Of a DNA stretch of 64,000 nucleotides, positions 36,990 to 46,415 are shown in pieces. Source of the DNA: Gammaproteobacteria bacterium (GTDB lineage Bacteria > Pseudomonadota > Gammaproteobacteria > Steroidobacterales > Woeseiaceae); assembly GCA_009937615.1 (NCBI GenBank), contig JAACFB010000008.1, positions 1-64,000 of the forward strand. Direction: 5' to 3'. The translations under genes were made by a program, and so were the position numbers. The notes beneath the pieces were generated by a model. That model was given only the letters and a program-made list of their open reading frames with translations, ran no database searches and was not told the origin of the DNA. The number at the start of each line of letters is the position of its first letter. The stretch's first letter is position 1.

Positions 36990-39410
36990 ATGATGACGAG
37001 TAGATATTTGGCGCTCTGGACCGGTATCGCAGTCGTTGCGTACAGCAGCCTGTGTGGTGCGCAGCGTCAACCCGATCATTCTCAATACGGCGAAACCCTC
37101 AATCAGTACTGCGTTACCTGCCATAACAGCGCGCTCATGATTGCCGGACTGTCGCTGCACGATATCGACATTGGCAACGTCAGTGGCAGCGCGGATACCT
37201 GGGAAAAGGTTCTGCGCAAGCTGCGCGCCAGGGCGATGCCGCCTGAAGGCGTCCCGCGGCCGCCTGACGCCACTTACGCATCGATCGCGGGCTACCTCGA
37301 GTCCGAGTTGAACCGGAGCGCCCGGGAGAATCCGAAGCCGGGCCGGCCGTCGATTCGCCGTCTAAACCGAACGGAATACGTGAATTCGATAAGAGAGTTA
37401 CTCTCCATCGACGTAGACGGGAACACATTGCTCCCGCCCGACGATGCGATGTTCGGCTTCGACAATATCGGGACTGTACTGACTCTGTCACCATTACTGA
37501 TCGAGCGTTACATTGCCGCAGCTCGCAAGGTAAGGCTGCAGGCGTTGGGAAGCCCCGACATCGACGCAAAATACGAGTATTACAGCGTCCCGGAAGGGCT
37601 GCTGCAGAACGATCGCATGGGCGAAGACCTGCCCTTCGGATCCCGAGGCGGCATCGCGGTTCGTCACCACTTTCCGATGGATGGCGAATACGTCATACAG
37701 CTCAGGCTGCAAAGAAACTATCGCGACTATATTCGCGGAATGGTCAACAAAGAACATCAGCTCGATGTGCGAATGAACGACGCGCGTATCGCGCTTTTAA
37801 CCATCGGCGGTGAGCGGCACGGCCGTTCGTCCGGGCTGTATTCGACGTCTGCACAAGGCGACGTCAGCCAGGAGGAGTACGAACGCTATGCAGACCAGGC
37901 GCTGGAGGTTCGCTTCTTTGCCAAGGCGGGTCAGCAGCTGATCACGGCGACCTTTCCAAAAGAGACCGTCATAGCGGAGGGCCCGCTCTACCCGGAACAC
38001 ACGGTCTATGACTACACCCAGTACAAGGGAGGCAGTCCTGGACTACGGACGCTTGCGATCGGCGGTCCGTTTGATGCACGCGGTCCCGGCGAAACGGCCA
38101 GTCGTGCGAAGGTCCTGATCTGTCGGCCGACCCCCGAAAATGACGAGGCCTGTGCCCGACGCATCCTCACACGGCTCGCGCGCAGCGCCTATCGCCGACC
38201 CCCAACAGCAAAAGAGCTCGGCGTGCTGCTGGAGTTCTACAGAGAAGGGCAGAGCACGAGTGATTTTGAAGCGGGCATCGGCCTGGCCCTGGAGCGCATA
38301 CTGGCCGGGCCGGAATTTCTGTTCATTACCGAAACTGTGCCGAAGGACGCGGAGCCAGGCGAGCTGTATCAGCTGTCGGATCTCGAGCTGGCCAGCCGCC
38401 TGTCCTTTTTTCTCTGGAGCCAGATCCCTGATGACGAGCTCTTGAGCGTTGCCGAAGCAGGGCATCTTCGGGACCCGGTCGTTTTGGAACAGCAGGTTCG
38501 CCGCATGCTCGGGGACCCCCGTTCCAGGGCGCTGGTAGAAAATTTCGCGGCGCAGTGGCTTACGCTCGGAAAGCTCAACGTGGCGGCGCCGGACACTGAA
38601 ATCTTTCCTTATTTTGACGAAAATCTTAGGCAGGCCTTCAGGAAGGAAACCGAGTTGTTCATCGAGCACGTCCTTCGGCAGGAGCGTCCATTACTCGAAC
38701 TCCTCACGGCGGACTACACGTTCGTCAACGAACGTCTCGCGAGGCATTACCAGATACCAGGCGTTTACGGGAATCATTTCCGCAAGGTCACGCTGCCCGA
38801 TGAGACCCGTGGCGGCCTGCTGGGGCAGGGCAGCATTCTTACGGTTACGTCCTATGCCAATCGCACCGCCCCGACAATTCGCGGCAAATGGATTCTGGAA
38901 AATATTCTCGGCACGCCTCCGCCTCCGCCTCCGGCGAATGTCCCGGGGCTCCGGGAAAAGAATGAAGATGGTGTCATACTGACCATGCGCGAGCGCATGG
39001 AACAGCATCGTGCAAACCCGGTCTGTGCCAGTTGTCACAAGGCGATGGACCCGTTGGGATTCGCGCTCGAAAACTATGACGCGATTGGCAAATGGCGAAC
39101 GGTAGACGGAGCGTCCGCCGCGCGCATCGATTCGACCGGCGCATTACCCGACGGCACTACGTTTGAAGGGCCGCTCGAATTGCGTGCCGTGCTGATGGAA
39201 AAACGCCAGGATGACTTCATTTACACTGCCGTCGAAAAACTACTTACCTATGCGCTTGGACGCGAGGTCGTGCATACGGACGCGCCGTTCATCCGCTCCA
39301 TTATCCGCGAGGCAACTCCCGCGGAACATAGCTTGCCGTCTCTGATCATGGCGGTTGTATCGAGTACGCCGTATCAGATGAGGAGGGTATCGAACCGTGA
39401 TGATATTTAA
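36990..39410 (+). CDS. DUF1587-DUF1592-DUF1588-DUF1585 c-type cytochrome-like protein, right copy
   Basis: Read from the ATG at 36990, not the track start at 36858, the protein has 806 residues, matching the 803 of the left copy. Signal peptide MMTSRYLALWTGIAVVAYSS, haem motif CVTCH at 41-45, DUF1587 (SIRRLNRTEYVNSIRELLSI), DUF1592 (FFLWSQIPDDELLSVAEAGH), DUF1588 with CASCHKAMDPLGFALENYDA, and DUF1585 at the end. The C-terminal 200 residues are nearly the same as in the left copy, while the middle has drifted. It diverges from the left copy across a shared spacer. Confidence 0.88.
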   Translation: MMTSRYLALWTGIAVVAYSSLCGAQRQPDHSQYGETLNQYCVTCHNSALMIAGLSLHDIDIGNVSGSADTWEKVLRKLRARAMPPEGVPRPPDATYASIAGYLESELNRSARENPKPGRPSIRRLNRTEYVNSIRELLSIDVDGNTLLPPDDAMFGFDNIGTVLTLSPLLIERYIAAARKVRLQALGSPDIDAKYEYYSVPEGLLQNDRMGEDLPFGSRGGIAVRHHFPMDGEYVIQLRLQRNYRDYIRGMVNKEHQLDVRMNDARIALLTIGGERHGRSSGLYSTSAQGDVSQEEYERYADQALEVRFFAKAGQQLITATFPKETVIAEGPLYPEHTVYDYTQYKGGSPGLRTLAIGGPFDARGPGETASRAKVLICRPTPENDEACARRILTRLARSAYRRPPTAKELGVLLEFYREGQSTSDFEAGIGLALERILAGPEFLFITETVPKDAEPGELYQLSDLELASRLSFFLWSQIPDDELLSVAEAGHLRDPVVLEQQVRRMLGDPRSRALVENFAAQWLTLGKLNVAAPDTEIFPYFDENLRQAFRKETELFIEHVLRQERPLLELLTADYTFVNERLARHYQIPGVYGNHFRKVTLPDETRGGLLGQGSILTVTSYANRTAPTIRGKWILENILGTPPPPPPANVPGLREKNEDGVILTMRERMEQHRANPVCASCHKAMDPLGFALENYDAIGKWRTVDGASAARIDSTGALPDGTTFEGPLELRAVLMEKRQDDFIYTAVEKLLTYALGREVVHTDAPFIRSIIREATPAEHSLPSLIMAVVSSTPYQMRRVSNRDDI

Positions 39411-40731
39411 GAAATCCATTCCCCGCCGGACGTTTTTGCGGGGTGCCGGGGCTGCGGTAGCGCTGCCGTTGCTGGATGCTATGTTTCCGGCACTCGCATC
39501 CGTCGAGGGTTCGTCGGTTCCGCGCAGGTTTTCGATTGTCTATGCTCCGAACGGAATGAACATGGCGAAGTGGACACCCGCTGCTACGGGTAAGGCATTC
39601 GAGTTAACGCCTACGCTGCAACCGTTCGCACCGTACAGGGAACAGATGCTGGTCGTGAGCGGGCTGGCGAATAAAGCGGGTTATCCGTTGCCCGGCGAGG
39701 GCGAATCGGCGCCGCATGAGCGAGCGGGGGGTGTTTTTCTAACCGGAGTCCATCCCAGGAGAGAAGGCCATACCGGCATTTCCATTGATCAGATTATTGC
39801 CAGGGAGCTCGGCAAGAAGACTCAGCTTGCGTCGCTGGAACTCGGACTGCACAGCAGCGACGCTGTTGGCCAGTGCGAAAAGGGTTGGAGCTGTGCCTAT
39901 ATCAACACGCTGTCATGGCGGAACCCGACCACTCCGCTACCCATAGAAAACAGGCCACGAGCCGTTTTTGAGCGGCTCTTCGGCGAGAGCGCCGACCCGG
40001 CATTGCGAATGGAGCGCCTGCAAGATCAGAAAAGCATTCTCGATTCGGTTACCGATGCAGCGTCCGATCTGATGCGGACCGTAAGTTACGAGGACCGGGT
40101 CAGATTGTCCGAATATCTCGATGGCATGCGTGAGATCGAGCGCCGAATTCAGATGGCCGAACAGCAGTCCGACAAGGAGCTGCCGACGGCAAATCCGCCT
40201 ACCGGTATTCCGAAAGAATTTTCGGAGCACCTCAAGCTGATGTTCGACCTCAATGTTCTGGCATTCCAGACGGACATGACGCGCATGACGACGCTGATGA
40301 CCGGGCCGGAACAGAGTAATCGCACCTACCCCGAAATCGGTGTGCCTGACGTACACCACTCCCTGTCGCATCATCAGGGCAATCCGGTCAGTCTCGAGAA
40401 GCTGTACAAGATCAATCTGTACCATTCGGAGCTGATGACGTACTACCTGGACAGGCTGAGCTCAACGCCGGATTACGATGGTTCCCTGCTCGACAACATG
40501 ATGATCATGTACGGCGGGTCTATCAGCGACGGCAACGATCATTTGCTTCAGGATTTGCCGATCCTGTTGCTCGGAGGCGGGTCCGGCAAGCTGCAGGGCG
40601 GGCGACACATTCGATTCAGTGACGATACTCCCGTGACTAACCTGTACCTGGCAATACTCGACAATCTCGACATCGAGCTAGAGCAGTTTGGCGACAGCAC
40701 CGGGACACTGGATCTTGCTTCAATTGCTTGA
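39397..40731 (+). CDS. DUF1552 Tat-exported protein, right copy
   Basis: A 444-residue DUF1552 protein. The start is GTG at 39397 or ATG at 39400; the left copy has ATG at the first of these positions. The Tat signal is PRRTFLRGAGAAVALPLLDA. It keeps APNGMNMAKWTPAATGKA, GVFLTGVHPRREGHTGISID, PEIGVPDVHHSLSHHQGNP and YGGSISDGNDHLLQDLPILL. The 14-bp overlap with the gene before is the same as in the left cassette. Confidence 0.87.
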   Translation: MMIFKKSIPRRTFLRGAGAAVALPLLDAMFPALASVEGSSVPRRFSIVYAPNGMNMAKWTPAATGKAFELTPTLQPFAPYREQMLVVSGLANKAGYPLPGEGESAPHERAGGVFLTGVHPRREGHTGISIDQIIARELGKKTQLASLELGLHSSDAVGQCEKGWSCAYINTLSWRNPTTPLPIENRPRAVFERLFGESADPALRMERLQDQKSILDSVTDAASDLMRTVSYEDRVRLSEYLDGMREIERRIQMAEQQSDKELPTANPPTGIPKEFSEHLKLMFDLNVLAFQTDMTRMTTLMTGPEQSNRTYPEIGVPDVHHSLSHHQGNPVSLEKLYKINLYHSELMTYYLDRLSSTPDYDGSLLDNMMIMYGGSISDGNDHLLQDLPILLLGGGSGKLQGGRHIRFSDDTPVTNLYLAILDNLDIELEQFGDSTGTLDLASIA

Positions 40732-40767
40732 AGGGAAAAATGCACAACGGCTTCTTCGGGGGAGAAC

Positions 40768-42369
40768 ATGAAACAGGACTTGCGTAGCAGCTTGATCGTC
40801 ATTTTCCTGCTGGCGATGCCGTTAACGGTGGCCGCAACGGAAGACGCGCGGCTGATTGAAGCTGCCAAAGACGGTGATCGCGAGAAAGTGCTATTCCTGC
40901 TCGACTCTGCCGTGGACGTCAATGCTGCCAAGGCTGATGGTACATCGGCGCTTCACTATGCGGCGCATCGTGACGACCGCGAAATTGCAGGCGCCCTGAT
41001 GCAATCCGGTGCGAACGCAAATGCAGCAAATGACTATGGCGTCACGCCGCTGTCACTTGCCTGCACCAATCGCAGCGCTGACATGGTGGGCGCCCTGCTG
41101 GAAGGCGGGGCTGACCCGGACGCGAGACTATGGAACGGTGAGTCCGTGTTGATGACCTGCGCCCGAACCGGCACGGCCGACGCGGTAATGGCGCTGCTCG
41201 TCGCCGGAGCAGATCCCAACGTTGCGGAGTCCAGCCAGGGCCAGACAGCGCTGATGTGGGCTGCCAACGGGGGACATTCTGACATTGTCCAGATGCTGAT
41301 CGAGCACGGTGCGGACGTCGAGGCGACCACCAGCGCAACGGTCGACAGGGTGCCGAATACCTGCCGGATCTGCGAGTGGAAGCCGTCACCCGGAGGATTT
41401 ACGGCGCTGATGTTTGCGGCCCGATCCGGCGACCTGGAGACCGCCATGCTCCTGCTCGAAGCCGGAGCCGACATCGACGGGGCGACGGCGGAACACGGCA
41501 GTGCGCTGGTGGTTGCCAGCGCCAGCGGCCATGAAGAACTGGCGCTGTTTCTGCTGGCCGAGGGTGCAAATCCCGAATTACGCGATGAAAATGGCGTGAC
41601 GGCTCTTCATCATGCACACCAGAGTGGACTCGCCCGGATGCACGGCGTGACGTATGACCCGGTGTACCGCGTGCGGCCGAATAACATGCACAAGTTGGCC
41701 CGGGCACTGCTCGAGGGCGGCGCCGAGGCAAACGTGCAGATCGCAAAGAGCTACAAGGTGGGGCCTGCGATCCGCAGCAGCTGTGAGAGCGTGTCGGACA
41801 TGGTCGGCGCAACGCCCTTCTTCCTGGCAGCTATTTCGGCCGATACAACATTGCTGAATCTGTTGGCCGAGCACGGGGCCGATCCGGAGATCGGTACCAG
41901 CGATGGCACGACGCCGCTCATGGTTGCGGCGCGATCCGCCTGCACGGGACAAAATCAGGACGACAATCTCACCCTGGAAAAGAAAGAGCGGTCGCTGGTT
42001 GCCGTCAGGACGATCATCGAGATGGGGGTCGATATCAACGCGGTCAATGCCGACGGCGAGACGGCCATGCACAAGGCCGCATTTTCCGGAGCTGATAACG
42101 TCGTACGCTACCTCGCCGACAGCGGTGCCGAAATTGACCTCAAGACCAAAAGCGGCGAGACCCCGTGGAGCATGGCATCCGGAATCAGCCCGTCCTTACA
42201 GGGTCGCGGCGAATACGGCCTGCACGAGAGCACGGCAGCGCTGCTGATGACGCTCGGCGCGACAGCGATCACTCGAGAGGATATGAACGTGCCGGATGCC
42301 TACTCCAACTTCCTCGAGCGGGAGGTCAGCATCGATTACGAGAGCCTTACGGCGCAGCCCGACCAATAA
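40768..42369 (+). CDS. Exported ankyrin-repeat protein, right copy
   Basis: A 533-residue paralogue of the left ankyrin protein. Signal peptide SLIVIFLLAMPLTVAATE, then about ten repeats (DGTSALHYAAHRDDREIAGA; YGVTPLSLACTNRSADMVGA). The shared segment DMVGATPFFLAAISADT and the ACTG stretch are kept, and the end is NFLEREVSIDYESLTAQPDQ. Unlike the left copy it has an insert near residue 190 with two cysteines (TCRICEWKPSPGGFTAL). GGGGGAG precedes the ATG, 36 bp after the DUF1552 stop. Confidence 0.86.
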   Translation: MKQDLRSSLIVIFLLAMPLTVAATEDARLIEAAKDGDREKVLFLLDSAVDVNAAKADGTSALHYAAHRDDREIAGALMQSGANANAANDYGVTPLSLACTNRSADMVGALLEGGADPDARLWNGESVLMTCARTGTADAVMALLVAGADPNVAESSQGQTALMWAANGGHSDIVQMLIEHGADVEATTSATVDRVPNTCRICEWKPSPGGFTALMFAARSGDLETAMLLLEAGADIDGATAEHGSALVVASASGHEELALFLLAEGANPELRDENGVTALHHAHQSGLARMHGVTYDPVYRVRPNNMHKLARALLEGGAEANVQIAKSYKVGPAIRSSCESVSDMVGATPFFLAAISADTTLLNLLAEHGADPEIGTSDGTTPLMVAARSACTGQNQDDNLTLEKKERSLVAVRTIIEMGVDINAVNADGETAMHKAAFSGADNVVRYLADSGAEIDLKTKSGETPWSMASGISPSLQGRGEYGLHESTAALLMTLGATAITREDMNVPDAYSNFLEREVSIDYESLTAQPDQ

Positions 42370-42390
42370 CTCGTGAGGCCTCGCGACGCG

Positions 42391-43311
42391 CTATAACTTC
42401 GTGGCGACGCGCGCGTCAACGGTTTTGCCGATCCGGCTCTCGCGCCAGATGATCAGGAAGTTTGAGGCGATCACGATAGCGGCGCCGGCGAATACGGCGG
42501 GCAACGGCCATTCGTTCCAGATCATCCACCCGAACAATGTGGCCCAGACGATTCCGCTGTAATTGAACACCGTGACGATGGCGGCTGGAGCATTCTTGAA
42601 GGCCGTGGAGAGCAGCCACTGGGCCGCGGCGCCTGACAGGCCTACCCCGAACAGCAACGGTATTTCGGCGAGTGTGGGCCGGACCACGACAAAAGGCAGC
42701 GGCAACGCGGTGACGAGCGTCCCGATAACAAAAAAGTAAAAGGTCACGGTCTCCGGGCGCTCGTGGCCGCCGAGGTAGCGCAGCACGACCTGCAGACTGG
42801 CCTGCATGAAAGCGGCAACCATCGCTACCGCAATGCCCAATGCATATATATCACCGGTTGGCTTCAGCATGATGAGGACGCCCGAGAAGCCGACTATTAC
42901 GGCTGTCCAACGGTAAGGGCCGACGCGCTCTTTCAGGAAAATCACGCCCAGCACCGGGATGAATAATGAGGAGGTGAACAGCAGCGCCGTCGTGTCCGCC
43001 ATCGGCATGAGCGAGTAGGCGGCGAATGTCGTGACTATCGTGATAGAACCGAAGACAGCGCGCGACGCCACAAGAGCGGGCTTGCTGCGGATGACGAGAA
43101 TGTCGCGATCGCCGAGGACAAAAACCATGATGAGAAACGGTACGCTTGCGATCAGGTTGCGGTAGAAAGCAACCTCGATCACCGAATGGTTGACGCTTAA
43201 TAGTTTGGCGAAAACGTTCATGACCGTGAACATGAAGAAAGCGCCCATCGCGGCCGACATACCAAGGACAACGCGCTCCTGGTGGGTTTTTTCTGATTGG
43301 TCTTGAGCCAT
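42391..43311 (-). CDS. EamA/DMT family exporter
   Basis: A 306-residue membrane protein with about ten helices in two EamA repeats (GAFFMFTVMNVFAKLLSVNH in the first; VFNYSGIVWATLFGWMIWNE in the second). DMT exporters of this group move amino acids, nucleotides or other metabolites outwards. No substrate can be read. It converges with the ankyrin gene (21-bp spacer) and precedes nothing on its strand within a 166-bp spacer, which holds no gene. Confidence 0.87.
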   Translation of the reverse strand: MAQDQSEKTHQERVVLGMSAAMGAFFMFTVMNVFAKLLSVNHSVIEVAFYRNLIASVPFLIMVFVLGDRDILVIRSKPALVASRAVFGSITIVTTFAAYSLMPMADTTALLFTSSLFIPVLGVIFLKERVGPYRWTAVIVGFSGVLIMLKPTGDIYALGIAVAMVAAFMQASLQVVLRYLGGHERPETVTFYFFVIGTLVTALPLPFVVVRPTLAEIPLLFGVGLSGAAAQWLLSTAFKNAPAAIVTVFNYSGIVWATLFGWMIWNEWPLPAVFAGAAIVIASNFLIIWRESRIGKTVDARVATKL

Positions 43312-43477
43312 CGGCGATGGTTTGCTCGTGTCGTTAACGCAGGGAGTCGACGTAGCCGACGGAGCACAGAGTTTATCGCTTACGGAATGCGAGGCGTCAA
43401 TTATATTTGGGCGTACTGCTGCCGTCGCGGCGAAGCGTGCTGAGGCCGCTGTCGCATCGCGGCCAGGGGCTTTCCGA

Positions 43478-44518
43478 TCACGGCGCTTTGAGCAGGTCGT
43501 CCCAACGTCTTATGAGCAGGTTATTCTTGTAGCCGGGGACCTCGTATTGCCAGCCGGATAGCCGTGACATCAGGCGTTCGGCCTCGCCATCGGTGGCCGA
43601 GGCGCCTGCCTCTTGGTTCGCGCTGGCGTCAGCCGGATCCTCTCCGGACGCATCCGCCACAGAATTTACGGCAAAAGCCACCCACGACGTTTCGTCATCC
43701 GATGCCACGGCAGCCGTAATCTCGAGTCCGTCCCAGGTTCGGTAGACCACCGTCGTCTCGATCGGCGCCTCGACGTGCGCCCGCACATCCTGCAGATCCA
43801 GGTTGCTTAGTGCGCCGGCAATGCCGTTGCCGACGGAACTGTAGCTGAGCTCCCGGCCCTCGGGGATGTCGAGCACTGTGAAATCCGGCTCATCCTGCGA
43901 GCTTTTCCCGATCACGATCGATTCGCCGTCAGAATGCGTTATCGAGACGCTCTTGACGCGGTCTGCACTGATATCGATGACGCTGGACATCAGCCAGTCA
44001 TTCGAGGATTGTGGAATCTCCGGGCTGCGATCAATGAGATAACTTTCAGGCTTGCCCGGAATGCGCGCATAGCGGAAATCACGTTGTGCGGTGTTACCCA
44101 GGATTACGGCGTAGGAAAAGTCAGCTCCGGTGATCTCGACTTTGGAGCCTTGGCCTCCGTCGTCCGGGTCACCGACGCCCAGCCGGGCATAGTTTTCCGG
44201 GTTTGACGTCTTGTCTTCAACGATCCTGGCCTCGGATAGCGCGACGATCAATTGCCGGAGCTTGCCGACATCGGCCGCATAGTTGTTCTTCGAGGTGATG
44301 ACCCAGGCATCCGCATCGCGTCGAATGGTCAACGTCTCGATGCCATCCGGCAGGGCGATGCGGACTTCTGTAGCGCCGTTAGCCAGGTCTTCGAAACCCG
44401 GTAGCAACTGTCTTCCCGGATCCGTTACTGCATCCTGGTCGCTGCTTTGCATGACGAGCATGAGCAATACGAGTCCGACCACGATGGCCGCGAGCAGCTG
44501 AATGGTCTTCCGGCTCAT
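43478..44518 (-). CDS. DUF4340 membrane-anchored protein
   Basis: A 346-residue protein with one N-terminal membrane helix (TIQLLAAIVVGLVLLMLVMQ) and a DUF4340 body (PDGIETLTIRRDADAWVITS, KLRQLIVALSEARIVEDKTS, YARLGVG). The Ala-rich region near 320 is probably flexible. DUF4340 commonly follows GldG-like genes, and here its start overlaps the GldG stop by 4 bp. It probably forms part of the same envelope ABC complex. Confidence 0.85.
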   Translation of the reverse strand: MSRKTIQLLAAIVVGLVLLMLVMQSSDQDAVTDPGRQLLPGFEDLANGATEVRIALPDGIETLTIRRDADAWVITSKNNYAADVGKLRQLIVALSEARIVEDKTSNPENYARLGVGDPDDGGQGSKVEITGADFSYAVILGNTAQRDFRYARIPGKPESYLIDRSPEIPQSSNDWLMSSVIDISADRVKSVSITHSDGESIVIGKSSQDEPDFTVLDIPEGRELSYSSVGNGIAGALSNLDLQDVRAHVEAPIETTVVYRTWDGLEITAAVASDDETSWVAFAVNSVADASGEDPADASANQEAGASATDGEAERLMSRLSGWQYEVPGYKNNLLIRRWDDLLKAP

Positions 44519-46413
44519 GACTGCACCTTCTGCCGGCGCCTCCAGGCTGCGAAGAGTATCGCAAACGTCAGCAGTACCGGAACGAGTCCGATGTTAATCG
44601 CCTTCAGCAGAGTGCCTAAATCTTCGATGTCTTTGTCGAGGCCGCGCTGTACTGCCCGAAGTTCCTTGCGTATCGATGCGCGCTGGTCGATAAAGCGATC
44701 GATCTCGGCCTGCTGCTCCTCCGTAAGCAGCAGGCTGCCGGAGTCTTCGCGTGAGGACTGCAGTTCGCCGAGCCGCATTTCGGTCTCGGCCAGTTCCTGT
44801 TGCAAACGCTGTTCGGTCTCGCGATAGCGCGCTTCAGCGCCGACACGCAGCTCATCGACCCGGGTAAACGGCCGTGAAAAACTGCCGCGACTGCGTACGG
44901 CGATGAGGTCCGTGCTGCCCGCGAGATTCTCCAACGCGTTGACGACGAATGCGCCGTTGCTGGCGAAAGCGGTCGCTATCTGCTGGCCGAAAAAGTTCTG
45001 GACCTGAACCCACATCGGGTCGCTGAGCAGGTCGACGTCGGCGACAACGATGAGGTTGACCGGCTCCGCGGATTCGTGCAGGTGTTCGCCGGCAGCCTCG
45101 CCCTTTTCCTCGTCTTCCGTGCCCACCGCAACGGTCGGTTTTCCATCGGGGAATGCGCTCGATAACGTTCCACTGACCCGGCCCGCGATAATCAGTGGTT
45201 TGCCGCCCGCCGTAAAGCCGTCCTGCAAAGCGCCCGGATCCGGCAGGAACGCAAAGCGTGAGGCCGGCATCAGGGTCGACGCGAGGCTCGAGGTCAGTAA
45301 GGGTTCGAGCGTTGCGCTGTTGCCCTCGGCAAGCCGCAGCTGGCCAGGCATCGCGGAATTAATCACGTTGAGTTCTGCGGTGACGATATCCTCGGCGCTC
45401 ATTTGAGCCGGCGTAATCCCCAGGTAGCCATAATGCCGTGTGACACGGTTGCCGAAGCCCGTGTTGATCTGCAGCGCCAGCTGCGCGTCGGCGACGACGT
45501 CCGTGGTATCAAATTCGATACCCCATCCCTCGAACAGCAACGGCAGGTCGGAAGGCTGGGCTATCGGCGGCGAGCCCTCCGGCATGCCCTCGGTCGGAGC
45601 GGAGTCCGCAGCGGCCAGCGGGTCTACAAAGATGAGCGCTTTGCCGCCACGCATCACGAACTGGTCGATCGCGTATTGCGTGGCATTCGACAGGTTCTTC
45701 GGTTGCACGATCCACAGCAAACTGATGTCGTCAGGGATCGTCGTGAAGGACGTGCCCAGGTCACGGATCTCGAATAACTGCTGCGCCTGCTGGTGCACAA
45801 CCCACGCCGGCAGCATGCGTTGCGTCTGCGGATCGAATTGCCCGGTCATCGGGATACCCGAGACGAGGCCGACGATACGGCGCTCCGGGTTTGCCAGCGT
45901 GCTGACGAGCTTGGCGAGATCGTATTCGAGGAACGCCTCTTTGTCCGGCTGGAAAAACGGAATTGTCTCCTCGTCGCCAACGCTGTTCGTGCCGGCGAGA
46001 CCGATGTAGACCGGATCCGGTGCCGAGCCGAGCTGTACTCCCTGCAGGCCGAATTGCGAGGCCCGATCCTCCTCCTCGGAGAATGGCAAGGGATCAATGA
46101 CGCTCAGACGCAGCTTGCCGCGGCTTGCGTCTTCGAACTCCTCGAGCATCTCGCGTACCCGATTGGCATAGTCGCGTAACGAGGGCAGACCCCCGGTCGC
46201 CTGGTTCGAGTAGTAGAAGTAGAGATTAACAGGCTCATCGATGTTCGCGAGTATTCGCTTGGTGCCGTCGGACAGCGTGTACAGGCCCTTCTCGGTCAGA
46301 TCGATGCGCAGGCCTTTGAACAGCTGATTCGAGACGATCACCGCTACCACAAATGCGATCGCGAGCAGCACGAGACTCGATGCTCCAAGGCGTTGTTGTG
46401 ATCGGGTGCTCAT
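44515..46413 (-). CDS. GldG-family ABC-associated substrate-binding-like membrane protein
   Basis: The track ORF starts far inside the permease gene; the ATG at 46413 gives 632 residues and a natural start (MSTRSQQRLGASSLVLLAIA, then a membrane helix). The body is the ABC_transp_aux (GldG) domain (NIDEPVNLYFYYSNQATGGL; FVMRGGKALIFVDPLAAADS), with a coiled coil near 515-590 (QQELAETEMRLGELQSSRED) and a C-terminal membrane helix before a basic end. GldA-GldF-GldG systems are best known from Bacteroidota gliding, but homologues without gliding genes are widespread and of unknown cargo. Confidence 0.85.
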   Translation of the reverse strand: MSTRSQQRLGASSLVLLAIAFVVAVIVSNQLFKGLRIDLTEKGLYTLSDGTKRILANIDEPVNLYFYYSNQATGGLPSLRDYANRVREMLEEFEDASRGKLRLSVIDPLPFSEEEDRASQFGLQGVQLGSAPDPVYIGLAGTNSVGDEETIPFFQPDKEAFLEYDLAKLVSTLANPERRIVGLVSGIPMTGQFDPQTQRMLPAWVVHQQAQQLFEIRDLGTSFTTIPDDISLLWIVQPKNLSNATQYAIDQFVMRGGKALIFVDPLAAADSAPTEGMPEGSPPIAQPSDLPLLFEGWGIEFDTTDVVADAQLALQINTGFGNRVTRHYGYLGITPAQMSAEDIVTAELNVINSAMPGQLRLAEGNSATLEPLLTSSLASTLMPASRFAFLPDPGALQDGFTAGGKPLIIAGRVSGTLSSAFPDGKPTVAVGTEDEEKGEAAGEHLHESAEPVNLIVVADVDLLSDPMWVQVQNFFGQQIATAFASNGAFVVNALENLAGSTDLIAVRSRGSFSRPFTRVDELRVGAEARYRETEQRLQQELAETEMRLGELQSSREDSGSLLLTEEQQAEIDRFIDQRASIRKELRAVQRGLDKDIEDLGTLLKAINIGLVPVLLTFAILFAAWRRRQKVQS

Positions 46414-46415
46414 CG

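Noticed and set aside
31523-42369. Transposition as the cause of the mirrored cassettes
   Set aside because: No transposase, terminal repeats or target duplications are seen at the borders, and the gene copies have diverged at DNA level.
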